A stretch of 64,000 nt of DNA from Curtobacterium sp. MCLR17_036 (GCF_003234445.2 NZ_CP126269.1:124001-188000), one strand, 5' to 3'; shown: positions 33,314 to 41,486, numbered from the stretch's first letter. The notes: a model not told the origin generated them from the sequence alone. Numbers and translations are program-made.

Positions 33314-33514
33314 GTGAAGCCCTCGACCCTCAACCAGAACATCGTCCTCGTCTGCGGCCTCGTCTGCGTCGTGCTCGGCGCCGTCGTGGGACCGCTCGTG
33401 TCAGACGTGCCCGTCACGACCTGGATCCCTGTCGTCATCGGTCTCCTCCTGCTCGGGCAGTGGCTGCTGATGCGCCGCGCCGCCGCGCAACGGAGTGACC
33501 GCTCCAACGGCTGA
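33314..33514 (+). CDS. Small two-helix membrane protein at the end of the lantibiotic cluster
   Basis: 66 residues from GTG 33314, with GGAAGGA upstream and 17 bp after the permease stop. Two hydrophobic helices (IVLVCGLVCVVLGAVVGPLV and WIPVVIGLLLLGQWLLM) are followed by a basic tail RRAAAQRSDRSNG. By position it could be an accessory immunity peptide of the LanI/LanH sort, but the sequence itself is not diagnostic. Confidence 0.7.
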   Translation: MKPSTLNQNIVLVCGLVCVVLGAVVGPLVSDVPVTTWIPVVIGLLLLGQWLLMRRAAAQRSDRSNG

Positions 33515-33534
33515 CGGCCGCCAGGGGCGCGCTG

Positions 33535-33797
33535 TCACTCGAGGGGGCAACGCCTCGTGAGCGCGACCGAGACGGACGGGAGGCGCGGTGCGGATCCGCA
33601 CCGTGCCTCCCGTCCTTCAGTGGCTCGCGACAGAGGACTGACGCCTCCGTCGACGACGAGGGTCGTGCCGGTGACCCACTGCGCACGGTCGGACGCGGGG
33701 GAGGCCACGGCCGCGGCGACGTCCTGGCGGACGGCGACGGTCACGGGGCGGACGTTGCCAGGCACGATCGCGGTGACGCGGATGCCGACGGGGCCAG
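33535..33797 (-). pseudogene. Short-chain dehydrogenase remnant with internal deletion
   Basis: On the reverse strand the frame reads PVGIRVTAIVPGNV, the SDR strand after the catalytic Tyr-Lys helix. It then jumps to QDVAAAVASPASDRAQWVTG and TTLVVDGG, the SDR C-terminus. The 40 or so residues normally between them are missing, as is the whole N-terminal half with the cofactor and catalytic motifs. The frame then runs on through the palindrome at 33574, so the natural stop is lost too. Confidence 0.7.
33574..33615. repeat. Dispersed palindrome, copy 3
   Basis: A 19-bp stem with one mismatch (GGACGGGAGGC left arm, GCCTCCCGTCC right arm) and loop GATC. It lies 60 bp after the last lantibiotic gene and probably ends its transcript. 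Confidence 0.85.
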
Positions 33798-34325
33798 GAG
33801 GGCGACCGGACCACGCACTGGTCGCCGTGGGAGGTCTGCCAGGTCCGCACCGAGGACGGCGGCACGGTCGTCGTCGACGGCGCGGGTCCGGCGGACGAGT
33901 TCGACCTCGGCACGTGGGAGGGCGCGGTGCAGGGGCACGGCGGCCCGGACGGCGTGGTGCTGCCCGTCGGCACCGGGGTCGCGAAGCGCGGCTACCGCGC
34001 CGGGCGCTCGGTCGGGTACCGCCGGGCCTCGGGCACCGTGATCGCGCTCGCCGCGGCCGAGGAACCGGACGACTGCGCTGAACACCCCGACGGCGCTGAA
34101 CACCCCGACGGCGCTGAACACCCCGTCGGCGCTGAGTACCCCGACGGCGGTGCGCGGTTCGAGGTGTGGCTGCAGCGCCCCGTCGCCGCACCGATCGCCG
34201 CGCTCGAGGACCTGCGGCCCGACGCACACCTGGCCGAGCTCGAGGTGCTCGGACGCCGGAGCCCGCTGGCGCCGGGGGCATCGAGGACCACCGCGATCCG
34301 GTGGTGGGTCAGCCCGGCGACCTGA
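33795..34325 (+). pseudogene. 5'-truncated gene of unknown family with hexapeptide repeats
   Basis: The plus frame from about 33795 reads like real protein (TTHWSPWEVCQVRTEDGGTV and FDLGTWEGAVQGHGGPDGVV). It has no start codon with a ribosome-binding site and begins exactly where the opposite-strand SDR piece ends. It continues with AEHPDG-type hexapeptide repeats and ends PIRW-W-V-type residues before TGA at 34325 (TTAIRWWVSPAT). I do not recognise the family. It looks like the surviving 3' part of a gene after a deletion. Confidence 0.5.
34077..34148 (+). repeat. 18-bp tandem repeat, four copies, in frame
   Basis: Four units of GCTGAACACCCCGACGGC-like sequence start at 34077, 34095, 34113 and 34131; the third has one and the fourth two changes. 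They encode A-E-H/Y-P-D/V-G four times within the truncated gene. Confidence 0.92.
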
Positions 34326-34445
34326 CCGGGACCGTGTGCGCGATCCCGGTCGGGTGCTGGCACCGTCTCCCGAGCAGGTGCCCGTGGAGACCATCGCAAC
34401 CGTCGAGCCTGGTCCCGCTGTTGCTCCGGCAGGGTGCAGGCACGC

Positions 34446-34703
34446 TCACTCCTCTGGGAGGCCAGCCGGGAACCGTGTCTCGATCATCCAGGCGATGGGA
34501 CTCACGCCGATGAGGACGAGGCCGAGACCGAACGCTGTGTACTTCACGATGAAGCCCACGCTGACACCCCATCCCAAGCCCACGTCGATCGCTTGCGTTC
34601 CCAGGTAGAGCGGTTGGTCGATGACGAGGATCAGGACGACGCCGATGCCGAACATGACCGCTCCGGTCACGGCGATCCGGCGAGCAGTGAGGAGCGTGTT
34701 CAT
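34446..34703 (-). CDS. Small membrane protein, hypothetical
   Basis: 85 residues from ATG 34703. It has two membrane helices (AVTGAVMFGIGVVLILVI, and YTAFGLGLVLIGVSPIAWMI). A short loop between them and a charged C-terminus (E-T-R-F-P-A-G-L-P-E-E) complete it. The start codon overlaps the stop of a short upstream frame (ATGA), so the two are coupled. Codon use is less GC-biased than the core genes. No family recognised. Confidence 0.65.
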   Translation of the reverse strand: MNTLLTARRIAVTGAVMFGIGVVLILVIDQPLYLGTQAIDVGLGWGVSVGFIVKYTAFGLGLVLIGVSPIAWMIETRFPAGLPEE

Positions 34704-34867
34704 GGCAGGTCCTCGTTGGTGATCTGGGGTGGAGTGCGGCAGTAGCCCTTGATCGCGGGTGCGAACGATGCGAACCAAGCCTCGAACTCGGGGGTGTCAG
34801 TGGCACCGATCTGGTCGAACGCTGCTCGATCGATGTCCAGGCTGTCGATGACTGCCGTGAGGCCCAA
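34700..34867 (-). CDS. Short upstream frame, possibly 5'-truncated gene
   Basis: The reverse frame reads GLTAVIDSLDIDRAAFDQIG, then T-P-E-F-E-A-W-F-A-S-F-A-P-A-I-K-G-Y-C, and ends NEDLP with TGA overlapping the next ATG. No ATG or GTG precedes it; TTG 34867 after GATGAGG is the only start, and the frame opens only after a stop about 35 bp further. It may be a 55-residue protein or the end of a lost gene. Confidence 0.4.
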   Translation of the reverse strand: MGLTAVIDSLDIDRAAFDQIGATDTPEFEAWFASFAPAIKGYCRTPPQITNEDLP

Positions 34868-35132
34868 GACCTCATCGTCAGTGTGTAGAGTTCTAGCACA
34901 AGTATTTCAGCAAAGGAAGAAATGGGGATTCGGTTACTCCCACGGATGCTCCGGTGATCGTTCCGCTCACTGAGTCAAGACCAGAACAAGCCGTCAGGCC
35001 GGAGTGGTACTGGTCCGAGCGGTCGTGAGCGCCGAGCTCGACGCTGCGAGCGGCACCGTGCTCGCGACCGCCACCGTCGCGGAGGCCACCGTCACTCCGG
35101 TACTGCTGACCACTGAGGGCCAGACTGGCCCG
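34868..35132. other. Intergenic, AT-richer patch
   Basis: Contains an A-rich stretch near 34900-34925. No gene recognised; the forward frame into the PAP2 gene is open here but reads as Val/Ala/Thr-rich sequence typical of noncoding GC-rich DNA. Confidence 0.4.
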
Positions 35133-35945
35133 GTGACCGACCCCTCGACCCCTGCCGCCTCCGCGCCCACACCCCACGACCGACGCATCGGCCGCCGTGA
35201 CCTGACCGAGTGGCGCAGCCGCCCCGGGCAGCGCCTCGAGGAGCGGCACCGCTCCGTCGCCCGGCGGATCGGCGCCCGGCGCGCCCTCGTCACCACCCTC
35301 ACGGTCGGCGGCGGCATCGCGGTCGCGGCGACGGCGGGTGCCGCGTACATCTACGACGGCGTCACCGGACGGGACGGGATCCAGAGCCTGGACCGTCCGG
35401 CGCTCGAGCGCGCGAAGCGCCTGCGTTCCCCGCTGGCCAACGGGGTGGCCGCGACCATCGCGCACGTGTTCGGCCCGGTCGCGATGCCGGCCCTGACGCT
35501 CGGGTCGGCGGCGGCCTTCGCGATCCGGGACCGTCGGGCGAGCCCGGTCACGGTGCTGCTCGCGGCCGGTGCCGGTTCACTCGCGATGACCCTGCTCGGC
35601 AAGGACCTCATCAAGCGCAACCGCCCGCGGCGCCGCGACGCGATCCCGCCGTTCGAGACGTCGCCGTCGTTCCCGTCCGGGCACACGCTCAACACGACGA
35701 CGATCATCGGGACGCTCGCGTACCTGTTGGCCCTACGGCAGGAGCGCACCGCCCCGCAGGTCGCGATCATCGGCGGTGCGGCCGGGACGGCGGCGACGGT
35801 GGGGCTGTCGCGGGTGCTGCTCGGGGCCCACTGGTTCACCGACGTCGCCGTCGGGTGGGTGACCGGCGCGGGGTGGCTGTCGATGATCATCACCAGCCAC
35901 CGCCTGTACCTCAGCACCCAGGACGACGACTCCGTCGACGAGTGA
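35133..35945 (+). CDS. PAP2-superfamily membrane phosphatase
   Basis: 270 residues from GTG 35133; an ATG-like start further up at 35004 is less likely. The acid-phosphatase motifs are complete: K-D-L-I-K-R-N-R-P-R (K-x6-R-P), PSFPSGHT (P-S-G-H), and SRVLLGAHWFTDVAVG (S-R-x5-H-x3-D). Hydrophobic helices surround them, and an 80-residue basic N-terminal tail is cytoplasmic. Members dephosphorylate undecaprenyl pyrophosphate or phosphatidic-acid-type lipids at the membrane. The exact substrate is unknown. Confidence 0.9.
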   Translation: MTDPSTPAASAPTPHDRRIGRRDLTEWRSRPGQRLEERHRSVARRIGARRALVTTLTVGGGIAVAATAGAAYIYDGVTGRDGIQSLDRPALERAKRLRSPLANGVAATIAHVFGPVAMPALTLGSAAAFAIRDRRASPVTVLLAAGAGSLAMTLLGKDLIKRNRPRRRDAIPPFETSPSFPSGHTLNTTTIIGTLAYLLALRQERTAPQVAIIGGAAGTAATVGLSRVLLGAHWFTDVAVGWVTGAGWLSMIITSHRLYLSTQDDDSVDE

Positions 35946-35965
35946 CCGAGCGCTGCCGGCCCGGG

Positions 35966-36487
35966 TCAGCGGCCGACCGGTGACCCCGGAGCCGGGAGCG
36001 CGTCCCAGACGTCGGCCCAGACGAGCTCGAAGTCGACCGGGCCGATCCGGTGCGCACGCAGTGCCCGCTCCAGGATCGACAACGCGTCGAGGGACCCGGC
36101 CAGCAGCCGTTCGTCGCCGTGCACCTCTGGTCGGTCGCCCCCGTGGAAGGTCGTCACGGTGAGCGTCCGCACCCGGGGGCGCAGCGTCCGGGTCGCCCGG
36201 TCGAGCACGACGAACCCGAGGGCGTAGAGCACGAGCCCGATGATGATCCCCGGACCCGGTCGGTCGACGGTCACGGCGAGCACCACCACGACGAGCAGCG
36301 CGCCGAGGGCCGGCCAGACGTGCCAGGCGCGCAACCGCCAGCACTCGGCCGGGGTCGTCCCCGGCGGGAACACCGTCAGCGTCCGCGAGCTCCACATCGC
36401 ACGGCTGACCGGTCGCACCGAGTACCAGCCCCACAGGTGCGGGCCGGGCAGCGACCGGGAGCGCAGGGGGACCGCCGACGTCGACAT
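35966..36487 (-). CDS. Two-helix membrane protein, hypothetical
   Basis: 173 residues from ATG 36487. The N-terminal 65 residues are soluble. A membrane hairpin follows (AWHVWPALGALLVVVVLAVT and GIIIGLVLYALGFVVL), then a 75-residue cytoplasmic domain with R-V-R-T-L-T-V-T-T-F-H-G-G and V-D-F-E-L-V-W-A. The start overlaps the stop of the upstream gene by one base. Conserved-looking, but I cannot name the family with certainty. Confidence 0.65.
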   Translation of the reverse strand: MSTSAVPLRSRSLPGPHLWGWYSVRPVSRAMWSSRTLTVFPPGTTPAECWRLRAWHVWPALGALLVVVVLAVTVDRPGPGIIIGLVLYALGFVVLDRATRTLRPRVRTLTVTTFHGGDRPEVHGDERLLAGSLDALSILERALRAHRIGPVDFELVWADVWDALPAPGSPVGR

Positions 36488-37020
36488 CAGGCCTCCGCGA
36501 CCTCGGCGCGGACCGGCTCGACGACGTCCCGGTGCCGCACCGTGGCGAGGCACGGGAAGCACACCAGGTCGCCGGCCCGGACGTCCGCGGGCAGCGGCGT
36601 CGGCAGGCGGTGGAAGGGGCCGTCGGTCTCACCGTCGCACCGGGTCACCACGTACATGGTCGACAGCGGCGCGGTGCTCGTGCGGCCGATGAGCCGGACC
36701 TGCTCGAGGACGGCGCAGCGGGGCAGCACGGCGTCGAGCTCGAGCAGGACCACGCCGGGGCGGGGCCGCCGGACGCGGGCGACCGACGCGACCGCGACGC
36801 TGACGTCGCGCGGTGCCCAGTCGCGCGGGCGGTACCGGGGCGGGGCCTGCTCGGCGGTGTGCACGCACGGGGTGCCAGCGAGGTCGGCGAGCCGGACCAT
36901 CGAGATCGCGGCGACGAGGACGTCGTCGGTCGTGGGCACCGTGTGCGCGGGCCACAGGAAGGGGTCCACCGGGTCGGGGACGGACGCGCGGAGCGTCGGC
37001 AGGATCGCTGTCAGGGTCAC
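36487..37020 (-). CDS. Hypothetical protein, pair with the downstream membrane protein
   Basis: 177 residues from GTG 37020 (VTLTAILPTLRASVP). No membrane segment or signal. It has Pro-rich loops, a strand G-V-V-L-L-E-L-D, and two late cysteines in VCFPC. Translationally coupled (TGATG) with the membrane protein gene at 35966-36487, which suggests a joint role. Function unknown. Codons upstream of 37020 are open but Arg/Ser-rich and unlikely to be coding. Confidence 0.55.
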   Translation of the reverse strand: MTLTAILPTLRASVPDPVDPFLWPAHTVPTTDDVLVAAISMVRLADLAGTPCVHTAEQAPPRYRPRDWAPRDVSVAVASVARVRRPRPGVVLLELDAVLPRCAVLEQVRLIGRTSTAPLSTMYVVTRCDGETDGPFHRLPTPLPADVRAGDLVCFPCLATVRHRDVVEPVRAEVAEA

Positions 37021-37240
37021 ACGGACACGCTCGCGCGCGGAGCGACGCCGGAGAAGGGCGCTGACGGAACCCGAACGGCCGGCCCGCGACTCCTGACGGA
37101 ACGCACACCCCCGCCGTCGCCCGAACTGGGGGTCCGCCAGCCGTACCGGTCGGCGGCTCCCAGGCCCTACTGTGACCGAAACTGAGTCCTTCCTGACTCC
37201 TGTACCCCGTGCTCCGTCCTGACCCGAAGTGGACCCTGCC

Positions 37241-39661
37241 ATGCCTGGTGTGCTCCTGCCGCCGCCCCCTGCCCACCCGCGCCGACGGCGCCTCGTCCAC
37301 CGCCTCGGCGCCCTGCTCGGGGCCGTCGTGGTCGCCGCCTCGGTCTTCGCCGGAGCGGGCGCCGCCACGGCGGCCGGGGCGAGCCGGCCCGACCAGGTCA
37401 ACGACGGGCCGCAGGCCACCATCGCGTGCTCCTGCCGGTGGGACCAGGGCATCACCCCGTCGCTGTCCGGGCCGGTCACTCAGATCGACCTCGACGCCGA
37501 CTCCATGTCCGGTGACGGCGACGGCACGATCCAGGTCACGGTCCGCGCGATGGGCGCGGACGGCATCGGCACCGACGACGTCTTCGCGAGCGGCTCGACG
37601 ACGGTCGGCGGACCCGGCTGGTTCTCGGTCCCGATGACGTCGGTCAAGCCCCTGCGCGCCGGCACCCAGTACGCACTCTCCGTCGACTACCGGGGCATGT
37701 ACCTGTCGTTCACGGATCCGGTGTACGCGGGCGGCGGCCTGCGGCTCTTCCGGGACGGGGTCGCCAGCGACTACACCCGGTACTACGACCTCATGTTCCG
37801 CGAGTACGTCGTCGCGGACGCGGCCATCGCGGGGACCCCGACCACCGACGTCGCGGTCGACCACCCGTACTCGTACACCTACGACCTCGGGGGCGTCCCG
37901 TCGACCACGACCGTCGTCGCCGGCGCGCTGCCGGCCGGTCTGACCCTGTCGTCCGCCGGCGTGCTCTCGGGCACCCCGACCAGGGTCGGCACGTCGACCT
38001 TCACCGTCCGCGCGACGTCCGGCGACACCACCGCCGACGTGACCTCGACGATCGTCGTCCGTCCCGCGCAGGCGCCGTCGGCCCCCACCGCGGTGCAGGC
38101 GACGCCCGGTGCGACCTCGGCGTCGGTCCGGTGGACCGCCCCGGCCGCCGCCGGCGACGACCCGGTCGCCGGGTACACCGTCACCGCGCACCCGGGCGGC
38201 GCGACCGCGACGAGCACCACCACCGAGGCGACCGTGACCGGTCTGACGGCCGGCACCCCGACGACCTTCACGGTCACGGCGAAGAGCGCGTCCGGCACCA
38301 GCCCGTCGTCGGCCGAGTCGGAGGCCGTCGTGCCCTTCACGACCCCGGACGCCCCCGGTCGTCTGCGCGTCGTGCCCGGTGACACCACCGCCGCGCTGTC
38401 CTGGACCGCTCCCGCAGACGGCTCGTCGCCGCTCACCGGCTACGTCGTCACCGTGAGCGCCGACGGCGGCCCGGCCACGGTCGTCGCCCGCCCCGACGCC
38501 GATGCCACCCGCGTCGTCGTCCCCGAGCTGACGAACGGCACGTCGTACGTCTTCACCGTCGCCGCGACGAACGCCGCCGGCACGGGCCCCGCCGCCTCGA
38601 GCGGCGGCAGCGCACCGTTCGGGCTGCCCTCGTCGCCCCGCGGGCTCGCAGCGACGCCCGGTGACTCCTCGGTCGCCCTGGACTGGAGCGCACCGGAGAC
38701 CGCCAACGGCTCGCCCGTCACCGGCTACGCCGTGCAGCACAGCACGGACGGCACCACCTGGACCGACGACGCGTCCGTCGCCGGCACGGCCACCGAGGTC
38801 ACCGGTCTGGCGAACGGCACCGAGGTCGCCTTCCGTGTCGCGGCCGTCAACGCCGCGGGCACCGGCGCCTGGAGCGGACCCGTGCGTGCCACCCCGGTCG
38901 CCCTGCCTGGTGTGCCGCAGGACGTCGCGGTCGTCCCCGGCGACCGTTCCGCGGCCGTGTCGTGGACAGCTCCGACCATCGACGGCGGCAGCGCCGTCAC
39001 CGGCTACGTGGTGCAGACCCGTGAGGGGACCGGCCCCTGGCAGGACGCCGCCGGCACCGAGGGCACCTCGCTCACCGTCGACGGGCTCGAGAACGGCACC
39101 GAGCTGTCGTTCCGCGTCGCCGCCGTGAACGCCGTCGGCACCGGGGCGCCGAGCGCTTCCGTCGGCGCCACGCCCTTCGTCTTCGTCCCCTCGGCCGTGA
39201 CCGACGGCGGCGCGCTCGACGGCCGCACGGTCCGCATCGGTGACCGCGTGCGACTGCACGCCACGGACCTGCCGGCCGGATCGTCCGTCACCGTCGAGCT
39301 GCACTCGAAGGTGGTGGTGCTCGCCACCGAGCGCATCGGCGCGGACGGCGTCCTGGACACGGTGGTGACGATCCCCGCGGCGACCGCCCCGGGCGACCAC
39401 GAGCTCACGGTGACGCTCAGCGACACGGGCGCTGCACCCGTCACGGCGTCGTTCGCCCTGACGGTGGCGAAGCCCACGCCCGCGACGGTCATCACCGCGG
39501 TCACGCACGAGACCGGCGACACCGTCGGCAAGGCCGTCCGCCACGTCGGCGAGCTCGCCTTCACCGGCGGCTCGATCTCACCGCTGGCGGTGAGCGGTGC
39601 CGTGCTCGCGATGGCGCTCGGCGCCTTCGTCCTGGCACTGGTGCGCCGCCGCCGCGTCTGA
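37241..39661 (+). CDS. Cell-wall-anchored protein with four fibronectin III domains (LAFTG sorting signal)
   Basis: 806 residues from ATG 37241 (GTG 37229 also in frame). A signal peptide with basic N-terminus ends near AGAATAAGA. A roughly 150-residue beta domain (DUF4082-like, with CSCRWDQG) comes next. It is followed by one putative Ig domain with LPAGLTLSSAGVLSGTPT and four FN3 repeats, each with a P-G-x-x-x-A-x-x-x-W-x-A-P strand and an N-G-T-x-Y/F turn. Last is a beta domain. The C-terminus is LAFTGG, a hydrophobic helix and RRRRV, a class E (LAxTG) sortase signal. It is probably a surface adhesin or polysaccharide-binding protein. No sortase gene is in the window. Confidence 0.9.
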   Translation: MPGVLLPPPPAHPRRRRLVHRLGALLGAVVVAASVFAGAGAATAAGASRPDQVNDGPQATIACSCRWDQGITPSLSGPVTQIDLDADSMSGDGDGTIQVTVRAMGADGIGTDDVFASGSTTVGGPGWFSVPMTSVKPLRAGTQYALSVDYRGMYLSFTDPVYAGGGLRLFRDGVASDYTRYYDLMFREYVVADAAIAGTPTTDVAVDHPYSYTYDLGGVPSTTTVVAGALPAGLTLSSAGVLSGTPTRVGTSTFTVRATSGDTTADVTSTIVVRPAQAPSAPTAVQATPGATSASVRWTAPAAAGDDPVAGYTVTAHPGGATATSTTTEATVTGLTAGTPTTFTVTAKSASGTSPSSAESEAVVPFTTPDAPGRLRVVPGDTTAALSWTAPADGSSPLTGYVVTVSADGGPATVVARPDADATRVVVPELTNGTSYVFTVAATNAAGTGPAASSGGSAPFGLPSSPRGLAATPGDSSVALDWSAPETANGSPVTGYAVQHSTDGTTWTDDASVAGTATEVTGLANGTEVAFRVAAVNAAGTGAWSGPVRATPVALPGVPQDVAVVPGDRSAAVSWTAPTIDGGSAVTGYVVQTREGTGPWQDAAGTEGTSLTVDGLENGTELSFRVAAVNAVGTGAPSASVGATPFVFVPSAVTDGGALDGRTVRIGDRVRLHATDLPAGSSVTVELHSKVVVLATERIGADGVLDTVVTIPAATAPGDHELTVTLSDTGAAPVTASFALTVAKPTPATVITAVTHETGDTVGKAVRHVGELAFTGGSISPLAVSGAVLAMALGAFVLALVRRRRV

Positions 39662-39674
39662 GACGCGGGAAGAC

Positions 39675-39716
39675 GGACGGAAGGCACGGTGCCAGCTGGC
39701 ACCGTGCCTCCTGTCC
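39675..39716. repeat. Dispersed palindrome, copy 4
   Basis: Arms GGACGGAAGGCACGGTGCC and GGCACCGTGCCTCCTGTCC (one mismatch plus one wobble) around AGCT, between the convergent FN3-protein and msrA genes. Placed to terminate both. Confidence 0.85.
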
Positions 39717-39730
39717 GGAAACCGATCGCG

Positions 39731-40252
39731 TCAGACGGCCGCGGTCGCCTCGTCGCGGTGCGGGAGCTTCCAACCCGGGCGCACGAAGTGGCACGTGTAC
39801 CCGGCGGGGTACTTCTCGAGGTAGTCCTGGTGCTCCTCTTCTGCCTGCCAGAAGTCGCCGGCGGGCTCGACCTCGGTGACGACCTTGCCGGGCCAGATGC
39901 CCGACGCGTCGACGTCCGCGATCGTGTCGCGCGCGACCTGCTCCTGCTCGGGCGAGGTGAAGTAGATCGCCGAACGGTAGCTGCGGCCGACGTCGTTGCC
40001 CTGGCGGTCTTTCGTCGACGGGTCGTGGATCTGGAAGAAGAACTCGAGCAGGTCGCGGTACGAGATCACCGACGGGTCGAAGACGATCTCGACCGACTCG
40101 GCGTGGTCGCCGTGGTTGCGGTACGTCGCGTTCGGGGTGTCGCCGCCCGAGTAGCCGACGCGGGTGCTGATGACGCCGGGACGGCGACGGAGGAGCTGCT
40201 GCGCTCCCCAGAAGCACCCGCCGGCGAGGATGGCGGTTTCGGTGGTGGTCAT
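39731..40252 (-). CDS. msrA: Peptide-methionine (S)-S-oxide reductase MsrA
   Basis: 173 residues from ATG 40252. The active-site motif GGCFWG contains the nucleophile Cys13. Further family blocks are V-G-Y-S-G-G, Y-x-x-H-G-D-H-A-E and [11 protein letters not shown], with the typical Y-P-A-G-Y-T-C-H at the end. It reduces methionine-S-sulfoxide in oxidised proteins in the cytoplasm. Full length. Start chosen at the [12 protein letters not shown] opening; AGGAGG precedes the ATG. Confidence 0.97.
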   Translation of the reverse strand: MTTTETAILAGGCFWGAQQLLRRRPGVISTRVGYSGGDTPNATYRNHGDHAESVEIVFDPSVISYRDLLEFFFQIHDPSTKDRQGNDVGRSYRSAIYFTSPEQEQVARDTIADVDASGIWPGKVVTEVEPAGDFWQAEEEHQDYLEKYPAGYTCHFVRPGWKLPHRDEATAAV

Positions 40253-40336
40253 GGTGGCCTCCTGAGGTCGTCGTGCCACTGGCTGCGGCATCCTCTGCTG
40301 CAACCGGCGACGGGGGTGTCGTGTTCCCGACTCGGG

Positions 40337-41158
40337 TCAGTTCGCGGTGTCCTCGAGCGCGTCGAGGGCGGCGACGTCCTCGGCGGCGAGCACGAAGTCG
40401 ACGTCGGCGTTCGCGGCGATGCGCGACGGGGTCGTGGACTTCGGCAGCGGCAGGACGTCCTTCTCGAGCAGGTAGCGGATCGCGACCTGCGCGACGGTCT
40501 TGTCGTACTTCGCCGCGATCTCGGCGATCTGACCGTTCTCGAGCAGGCCGCCGGTGGCGAGCGGGGAGTAGCCCTCGGTCAGGATGTCGTGCTCGCGGTC
40601 GAACGCGGTCGTCTCGTCCTGGGTGTTGCCGATGAACCAGCGGATCTGGTTGGCGTGCGGGACGACGTCGGTGCGGCCGAGCAGGTCCTCGAGGTCCGCG
40701 ACGGCGAAGTTCGAGACGCCGATGCTCTTCGTGCGGCCGGCGTCGTAGACCTCTTCCAGGACCTTCCACACCTCGACGTTGCCGTCGCGGTGGTCGCTGC
40801 CCATGTCGCTCCACGGCCACGGCGCGTGCACGAGGTACAGGTCGATCCCGCCGAGGTCGAGGTTGCGGCTCGAGGTCTCGAAGGCCTCGCGGGCGCCGTC
40901 GGCGGTCTTGATCTCGGCCGGCAGCTTCGTGGTGATGAAGACCTCGTCGCGGGGGATGCCGCTGTCGCGGACGGCCTCGCCGACGCTGGCCTCGTTGCCG
41001 TACGCCAGGGCGGTGTCGATGTGGCGGTAGCCGAGGTCGAGCGCGGTCTTCGTCGCGTCGTACGCCTCGGAGCCGGACGGGATCTGCCAGGTGCCGAAAC
41101 CGATCTTCGGGATGTGCAGACCGTTGGACATGGTGAACGTGTCGGTGAGTGCGGGCAT
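40337..41158 (-). CDS. Aldo/keto reductase
   Basis: 273 residues. An AKR5-type TIM barrel: G-F-G-T-W-Q opening, DLGYRHIDTALAYGNE with the catalytic Asp and Tyr, T-T-K-L-P with the catalytic Lys, and Y-L-V-H-A-P-W-P with the His. IGVSNF and LPLPKST at the NADPH-binding site complete it. It probably reduces small aldehydes or 2,5-diketo-gluconate-like sugars with NADPH. ATG 41158 chosen; upstream codons are low complexity. The 85-bp gap before msrA has no hairpin. Confidence 0.93.
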   Translation of the reverse strand: MPALTDTFTMSNGLHIPKIGFGTWQIPSGSEAYDATKTALDLGYRHIDTALAYGNEASVGEAVRDSGIPRDEVFITTKLPAEIKTADGAREAFETSSRNLDLGGIDLYLVHAPWPWSDMGSDHRDGNVEVWKVLEEVYDAGRTKSIGVSNFAVADLEDLLGRTDVVPHANQIRWFIGNTQDETTAFDREHDILTEGYSPLATGGLLENGQIAEIAAKYDKTVAQVAIRYLLEKDVLPLPKSTTPSRIAANADVDFVLAAEDVAALDALEDTAN

Positions 41159-41250
41159 GCAGCGGACAGTACGCCGTGGCTGCGACGGGGCGTGGAGCGG
41201 CGCCGCCGGCGCGGCGGGGTGGGCCGGGCGGTGCGTCGGCGCACCGCACC

Positions 41251-41407
41251 CCTGTGCGGGCGTTGCGCCCCGGCTCACGTGGGCGCGATGCCCGCGCCGG
41301 GGCGCGGACGCGGGCAGCCGACGCACGGCAGCGGCGACAGACGCCGCGCCCCCGTGCGGGCGGTGCGCCCCGGCTCACGCGGGCGCGATGCCCGTGCCGG
41401 GGCGCGA
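41251..41407. repeat. 57-bp direct repeat with internal hairpins, 100-bp period
   Basis: 41251-41307 and 41351-41407 differ at few positions. Each contains CGCCCCGG and CCGGGGCG arms that can pair around a 23-nt loop, and the conserved block GGGCGCGATGCCCG. The 43-bp spacer is not conserved. Several differences between the copies lie outside the paired arms. Confidence 0.85.
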
Positions 41408-41419
41408 TCGCGCGCAGAC

Positions 41420-41467
41420 GACGGACGGGAGGCCCGTGGCGGTGTAGCCACGGGCCTCCCGTCCGTC
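41420..41467. repeat. Dispersed palindrome, copy 5
   Basis: A perfect 21-bp stem (41420-41440 with 41447-41467) and a 6-nt loop, the best-paired copy. The arms start GACGGACGGGAGGCCC. It lies 19 bp beyond the stop of the reverse-strand DUF4383-type gene. Confidence 0.9.
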
Positions 41468-41486
41468 TGTCGGTCGCGCTGGTGGG

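Larger units (their letters stand above)
41159..41486. other. Repeat-rich gap, 328 bp
   Basis: No gene. It holds a 57-bp imperfect repeat twice at an exact 100-bp distance (41251 and 41351) and one copy of the dispersed palindrome (41420-41467). Confidence 0.7.

Noticed and set aside
34309..34899. 196-codon minus-strand frame
   Set aside because: It covers the two coupled small genes in another frame and reads as Ser/Arg/His-rich nonsense.
36629..39544. 971-codon minus-strand frame
   Set aside because: Antisense to the FN3 protein; repeats of Gly/Arg/Asp mirror the FN3 codons.
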